Positions 14,127 through 17,841 of a stretch of 17,841 nucleotides of DNA are shown in pieces. The translations under genes were made by a program, and so were the position numbers. Under the pieces are notes generated by a model that saw only the letters and a list, made by a program, of their open reading frames with translations, did not search any database and was not told the DNA's origin. Positions within the stretch are counted from its first letter, which is position 1, and each line of letters begins with the position of its first letter. This DNA is from an uncultured Sutterella sp. (GTDB taxonomy: Bacteria; Pseudomonadota; Gammaproteobacteria; Burkholderiales; Burkholderiaceae_F), in contig CALESB010000024.1 in the NCBI GenBank assembly GCA_937906995.1, forward strand, positions 1-17,841, written 5' to 3'.

Positions 14127-16355
14127 GTGAAATTAAAGAATCTCTCCTTTTATCTGTTAGCCCTGGGGGTAGGATTGGTCTCCCAGGCAACGCTTGCTCA
14201 AGCGTTGCAAAAAGATGTTGACGAGGTTAGTGCGGTTTGGCGAACTGACTTAAGCAACACCTTTACGACGCAAACACCCTTGTTGAAAATGGTGCCTGGT
14301 GGTCAAGCTATCAGTCTTCGTATGAGTGGGCTTAACAATGAGCAATATCTAGATTTCGGGGTGTTAGCAGATGAGGTGGTGACCGAGGGGAAGCTTCAGA
14401 TTAACTTTACCGCCTCTCCTTCGCTTATTGCCAAGCGCTCGCAACTAAATATTTTCTTAAATGGCAAACTGCAAAAAACGATTGCCTTTGAGGCTGAGAC
14501 GTTGGGTCAACTAACGAGAGTCGAGGTGCCTTTAGATGTTCAACAAATCAAGCCTCGAAATCAGCTTCGTCTTCAGTTTGTCGGGCACTATCAAGAGCTT
14601 TGCGAGTCGCCGACAAGCGAGACTCTTTGGGTGGATATTGATGGCTCTAGCCACTTGAATTTAATCAAACAGAAGGTGCGCTTACCAAACGACTTGGGAC
14701 AATTCCCGTCGCCTTTTGTGGCCCTCAATAGTCAAGCGCCTTCCGTGATTCCGATGGTCTATGCAGCAAGCCCAAATAGTGAAACAAAGAAGGCTTCGGC
14801 TATTTTGGCAAGCTATTTTGGCAAAGATGCCGCTTGGCGTGGAATTGATTTCCCTGTCTACTTTAATCGTGCTCCTGCAGAGCAGCACTTTGTGGTGTTT
14901 GCTACCAATGAAAACCGCCCGAGTTTTCTAAAGGACTTGCCCGCGGTCAATCAACCCAAAGTTTCCCTGATGGATGCGCCTCAGAGTCAATACGCCAAAA
15001 TGTTGGTGATTCAGGGGCGAGATGAAGCCGATTTAGTTCGTGCTGTGCAAACCTTAACCTCGGGGAAACAGGTTCTTATTGGTGAAGAGTTGGTCGTCAA
15101 AGACTTTAAGGCAGAACCTCTTCGCCAGGCGTACGACGCCCCCAATTGGGTTAAGGAAGACCAACCGATTCTCTTATCGCACTTGATGCAGTACCCTGGA
15201 CAGTTGACCTCGAGAGGGTATAACCCATCACCAGTGAAGGTAGGCTTGCGCTTTGCTCCGGACTTATTCATGATCGACAGCGGATCAGTGTCGATGGATT
15301 TAAAGTTGCGCTTCAGTAAGCCTGATGTGGATGATACGGCTCAACTGCGTGTGCGTCTCAATGACTTCTTGTTAGCTTCTGAAAACCTTCTAGCGCGTGA
15401 TGGTCGAAGTGCTCACACCTTAAAGCTTATGAAGTTTTACGGTCCGTTAGCTACGCATCGATCCGATGCTTTGGGGCTTGCTCAAAATAATGAGTTAAGT
15501 TTTGAGGTGGGCTACACCCGCACAATTTCTGAAGGCTCAGCTGACAATTGCAAATCAGTTGTGGTGTTACCTCAACAAATTGACATTGATCCAACCTCGA
15601 CTCTTCACGTTAAAGGCATGTATCACTATGCACAATTGCCCAATTTGGCACTTTTTACGCAAAGTGGTTTTCCTTTTACAAAATACGCGGACTTACAAGA
15701 AACAGTGGTAGTCATTGATGAGAAAGCGGGTGAGGAGAAAGTCACGACCCTATTAAATACAGTGGGCCGAATGGGTGCAGCCACTGGTGCAGTTGCCACG
15801 CATATTTCTGTGACGGGACGCTTGGATAAAGCTTCGGTTCAAAACAAGGACATTTTATTGATCAGTGAACTACCGATGACACTTGTGGATTTTCGAAGTG
15901 ATGATGCGCAAGACTTGCGAGATAGTGTGATCAAAATGATTGATAAGGGTGAGTTTTCCGATGCGTCGCTCATGCAACAACGTGAGGCATTATTTAATCC
16001 TACAGGCGGCCTTGGAGCGATGGTGTCGTTGCGCTCGCCCTTTGACGATGATCGCACGGTAGTGACGTTAATGAGTGAGGGTGATGCAGGTAGCTTTGTT
16101 CTCAATGAAAAAATAAAGTCGCCAGCGTCGCTCACGCGTCTTACTGGGGCAGTGGCTATTGTTGAAGCTGATCGTGAAATCAGTTTCCAAGAAGGACCAA
16201 CCTACTATGTGGGTAACCTTCCGTGGTACCACCAACTTTGGCATACCGTGGGTCAGTATCCGCTCATTTTGGTCTTGTGTACATTAGCTTGCGCAGTGCT
16301 TGTTGGGGCTGGGATATTCTATTTCATGCGTTTGTGGATCCGAAAGAGGAGCTAG
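14127..16355 (+). CDS. bcsB: Cellulose synthase periplasmic subunit BcsB
   Basis: Partner of BcsA: a large periplasmic protein with a C-terminal membrane anchor that guides the emerging glucan through the periplasm and stabilises BcsA. The 742-residue protein (E. coli BcsB is somewhat longer) has a signal peptide at about 1-24, with cleavage near TLA-QA, then carbohydrate-binding and flavodoxin-like repeats. E. coli-like stretches are EVPL..QIKPRNQLRLQFVGHYQELCE (about 130-155), VFATNENRPSFLKDLPAV and KEYDAPNW-like QAYDAPNW. The final transmembrane helix is at about 712-734, followed by RLWIRKRS. The start is GTG 14127; an in-frame TAA at 14121 rules out anything further upstream, and the ribosome-binding site is poor, so coupling to bcsA translation (29-base gap) is likely. 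No odd changes seen. Confidence 0.95.
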   Translation: MKLKNLSFYLLALGVGLVSQATLAQALQKDVDEVSAVWRTDLSNTFTTQTPLLKMVPGGQAISLRMSGLNNEQYLDFGVLADEVVTEGKLQINFTASPSLIAKRSQLNIFLNGKLQKTIAFEAETLGQLTRVEVPLDVQQIKPRNQLRLQFVGHYQELCESPTSETLWVDIDGSSHLNLIKQKVRLPNDLGQFPSPFVALNSQAPSVIPMVYAASPNSETKKASAILASYFGKDAAWRGIDFPVYFNRAPAEQHFVVFATNENRPSFLKDLPAVNQPKVSLMDAPQSQYAKMLVIQGRDEADLVRAVQTLTSGKQVLIGEELVVKDFKAEPLRQAYDAPNWVKEDQPILLSHLMQYPGQLTSRGYNPSPVKVGLRFAPDLFMIDSGSVSMDLKLRFSKPDVDDTAQLRVRLNDFLLASENLLARDGRSAHTLKLMKFYGPLATHRSDALGLAQNNELSFEVGYTRTISEGSADNCKSVVVLPQQIDIDPTSTLHVKGMYHYAQLPNLALFTQSGFPFTKYADLQETVVVIDEKAGEEKVTTLLNTVGRMGAATGAVATHISVTGRLDKASVQNKDILLISELPMTLVDFRSDDAQDLRDSVIKMIDKGEFSDASLMQQREALFNPTGGLGAMVSLRSPFDDDRTVVTLMSEGDAGSFVLNEKIKSPASLTRLTGAVAIVEADREISFQEGPTYYVGNLPWYHQLWHTVGQYPLILVLCTLACAVLVGAGIFYFMRLWIRKRS

Positions 16356-16359
16356 TGTC

Positions 16360-17439
16360 GTGAAGAAACTGTTTTTATTAGGATTGTTGACCTTTGCGGC
16401 TTTATCGCCCACCTATGGTTGGGATCATTGGGAGACGTTTAAAAATACCAATCTCGAAAAGGGACGGGTGATTGACTTTAGCGATGAACGTCGTGTCACC
16501 ACGTCAGAAGGGCAGTCCTATGCAATGTTTTTTGCTTTGGTTGCTAATGATCAAAAAACGTTCGCTTCACTTGTGGATTGGACTCAGGCCAATTTGGCAC
16601 GAGGCGACTTAACCAAAACACTGCCGAGTTGGCTTTGGGGAAGGAGTCGCCAAACATGGGGGATTCTCGATACCAATAACGCCATGGACTCGGACATGTG
16701 GATTGCATATTGCTTACTAGAGGCCGGTCGCCTCTGGCAACGCGAGGACTACACGAAGTTAGGTTTAGCGATGATGCAATTGATGAAGTCTCAAGTCAGA
16801 GAGTTGGACTCGTTAGGCTTGGTGCTCTTGCCTGGACGCGTGGGCTTTGAAGATGAAGAGAGTGTGAAATTAAACCCGAGCTACTATCCTCTTTTTATTT
16901 TGAAGCGATTTGCTGCGGAAGATCCGTATTGGAATGACGTTTATGACGGTTCTTTGAGAATGCTATTGCGTTCTTCACCTTCAGGGGTCGCTCCAGATTG
17001 GGCTAGCTTTAACCGCAAGGGTGAGCTTATTGCTACGCAAGAAGCGGATAACGTGATCGGTAGTTATAACGCCATTCGTGTTTATCTTTGGGCCGGCATG
17101 ATGAGTGCGAAGGATCCTGCGTATCGACAATTAAAGGCACACTTTGCGCCTATGCTTGAGGTGGCGGAAAAACTCAATGCCGCGCCTGAGAAAATAGATG
17201 TTAATACGCTCAAAATCAATCAAGCCGGCCCCACGGGTTTTGTAGCGAGTATGTTGCCCCTGATGAAAGATCGCGCTAATGCTGCATTGATGCGTTCTAT
17301 TTTACTAAACGAAGGCCTTCAAAAAGATAGTTATTACAGCAATGTATTGACACTCTACGGTCTGGGCTTTGACCAACATTTATTTGCTTTTGATGAAAAC
17401 GGTTATTTGTATTTTCCGCGTCAGGGCTTTCAAAAATAA
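16360..17439 (+). CDS. bcsZ: BcsZ-type periplasmic endo-1,4-beta-glucanase (GH8), base Asp replaced by Asn
   Basis: Periplasmic family 8 glycoside hydrolase that trims cellulose during synthesis. From GTG 16360 the protein has 359 residues: a signal peptide (1-20, ending at SPTYG), then WDHWETF, and the general-acid motif TTSEGQSYAM with Glu50, equal to E. coli Glu55. Asp110 and Asp112 (MDSDMW) match the E. coli SDGDVW site, and VGFEDEESVKLNPSYYP and PDWASF are conserved. The segment GSYNAIRVYLW (234-244) matches E. coli SSYDAIRVYMW, whose Asp243 is the catalytic base as I recall it; here it is Asn237 by this count (codon AAC). The enzyme may be impaired, or may draw its base from elsewhere, as some GH8 subfamilies do. 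GTG 16360 has AGGAG (16347-16351) eight bases upstream and lies four bases after the bcsB stop; longer in-frame starts would run back into bcsB and precede the signal peptide. Confidence 0.93.
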   Translation: MKKLFLLGLLTFAALSPTYGWDHWETFKNTNLEKGRVIDFSDERRVTTSEGQSYAMFFALVANDQKTFASLVDWTQANLARGDLTKTLPSWLWGRSRQTWGILDTNNAMDSDMWIAYCLLEAGRLWQREDYTKLGLAMMQLMKSQVRELDSLGLVLLPGRVGFEDEESVKLNPSYYPLFILKRFAAEDPYWNDVYDGSLRMLLRSSPSGVAPDWASFNRKGELIATQEADNVIGSYNAIRVYLWAGMMSAKDPAYRQLKAHFAPMLEVAEKLNAAPEKIDVNTLKINQAGPTGFVASMLPLMKDRANAALMRSILLNEGLQKDSYYSNVLTLYGLGFDQHLFAFDENGYLYFPRQGFQK

Positions 17440-17448
17440 AGGAAGAAG

Positions 17449-17829
17449 ATGTTAAAGACGCAGGACTTTTTTACATCCAAACGAGCTCTAGCAGGTCTTG
17501 GACTCTGGAACGTTTACTTTATTGCCAAGTTTGTGCTTCTCTCCCAAGGTTATCTTCATTTCAATGCCTTGGGTAATGTGCTTTTAATGCTCTTTTTGTT
17601 GTACCCGGTTGCCTCACTTCGTGTACGTAAACTGCGAACGGTCGTGGGCATCGTGGCAGCAACTATACTTTTGTATTCGGAGTCATGGCTACCTGGGCTT
17701 GATAGTCTTTTGGGTAACGCAAGTAATATTGCTGGTTTTTCTTTGAGCTATATCCGAGAGCTCATTATCGACTTTATCAATTGGAAGATTGAACTGGTAC
17801 GAAAATTCTGGACAGTAAAAATTAATTAA
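17449..17829 (+). pseudogene. bcsG: Truncated start of BcsG (cellulose phosphoethanolamine transferase)
   Basis: This 126-residue reading frame matches the N-terminal membrane region of E. coli BcsG: GLWNVYFIAKFVLLSQGYLHF (18-38) against GWNFYFLVKFGLLWAGYLNF, then WLPG (80-83), AGFSLSY (95-101) and FINW (109-112). Full BcsG has about 560 residues, with more membrane helices and a periplasmic transferase domain that adds phosphoethanolamine to cellulose. Here similarity stops right after FINW; the last 14 residues are polar, the DNA turns AT-rich, and a TAA follows at 17827. No other frame restores the missing hydrophobic sequence in the remaining bases, so a simple frameshift is unlikely; an insertion or deletion near 17785 fits better. 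AAAGGAAG directly after the bcsZ stop is its ribosome-binding site, nine bases separating the two genes. I cannot see beyond 17841, so a split gene remains possible. Confidence 0.7.
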
Positions 17830-17841
17830 GAAATTATATTA

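Noticed and set aside
1..17841. CRISPR array, tRNA, rRNA or complete insertion sequence
   Set aside because: No regularly spaced repeats, no cloverleaf with a CCA-type end, no rRNA signature, and no paired terminal repeats around a transposase gene were seen.

Overview
The window comes from the chromosome of a bacterium with moderate GC (mid-40s per cent by eye). The gene content suggests an anaerobic or microaerophilic host-associated proteobacterium: an [FeFe] hydrogenase, an E. coli-type (type II) cellulose operon, a stand-alone 217-residue RibB under an FMN riboswitch, and a MetQ/NlpA lipoprotein. A Sutterellaceae-like betaproteobacterium is my best guess and a Succinivibrionaceae-like gammaproteobacterium is possible. 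This is inference; no rRNA or other taxonomic marker is present.

Layout. At 1-1462 there is a terminator from an upstream gene, a YjjU-like patatin phospholipase, and a convergent small membrane protein of unknown function. At 1643-5511 there is a tight two-gene redox operon. Its first gene fuses the C-terminal Fe-S region of NuoF to a GltD/NfnB-like NAD(P)H-FAD oxidoreductase; its second is a full catalytic-type [FeFe] hydrogenase. An FMN riboswitch starts 13 bases after the hydrogenase stop and controls ribB (riboflavin synthesis), so flavin supply sits directly behind a flavoenzyme operon. At 6595-9386 there are three separately transcribed genes: a MetQ-like lipoprotein, a convergent aldo/keto reductase and a membrane-anchored protein of unknown function. 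At 9617-10858 there is a dicarboxylate/amino acid:cation symporter.

At 10960-11480 a scar interrupts the backbone: the 3' end of an AT-rich Firmicutes-type tyrosine recombinase on the minus strand, joined near 11320-11345 to what may be the 3' end of a broken plus-strand gene, with a perfect inverted repeat at the other side. Immediately after comes a cellulose operon, bcsA-bcsB-bcsZ-bcsG(start), read on the plus strand to the window end, with an extended -10 and a TetR-type palindrome in front of it.

The cellulose operon is the most unusual part. BcsA keeps all glycosyltransferase residues but both c-di-GMP-binding motifs of its PilZ domain are altered. BcsZ has Asn in place of the Asp used as catalytic base in E. 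coli. bcsC is not in its usual place after bcsZ, and the bcsG-like reading frame stops after its first membrane segments. The operon therefore either makes cellulose without the usual c-di-GMP switch and processing steps, or is decaying. The second notable item is the two-subunit hydrogenase with a fused NuoF-GltD partner, which lacks the FMN/NADH domain of the trimeric bifurcating enzymes.
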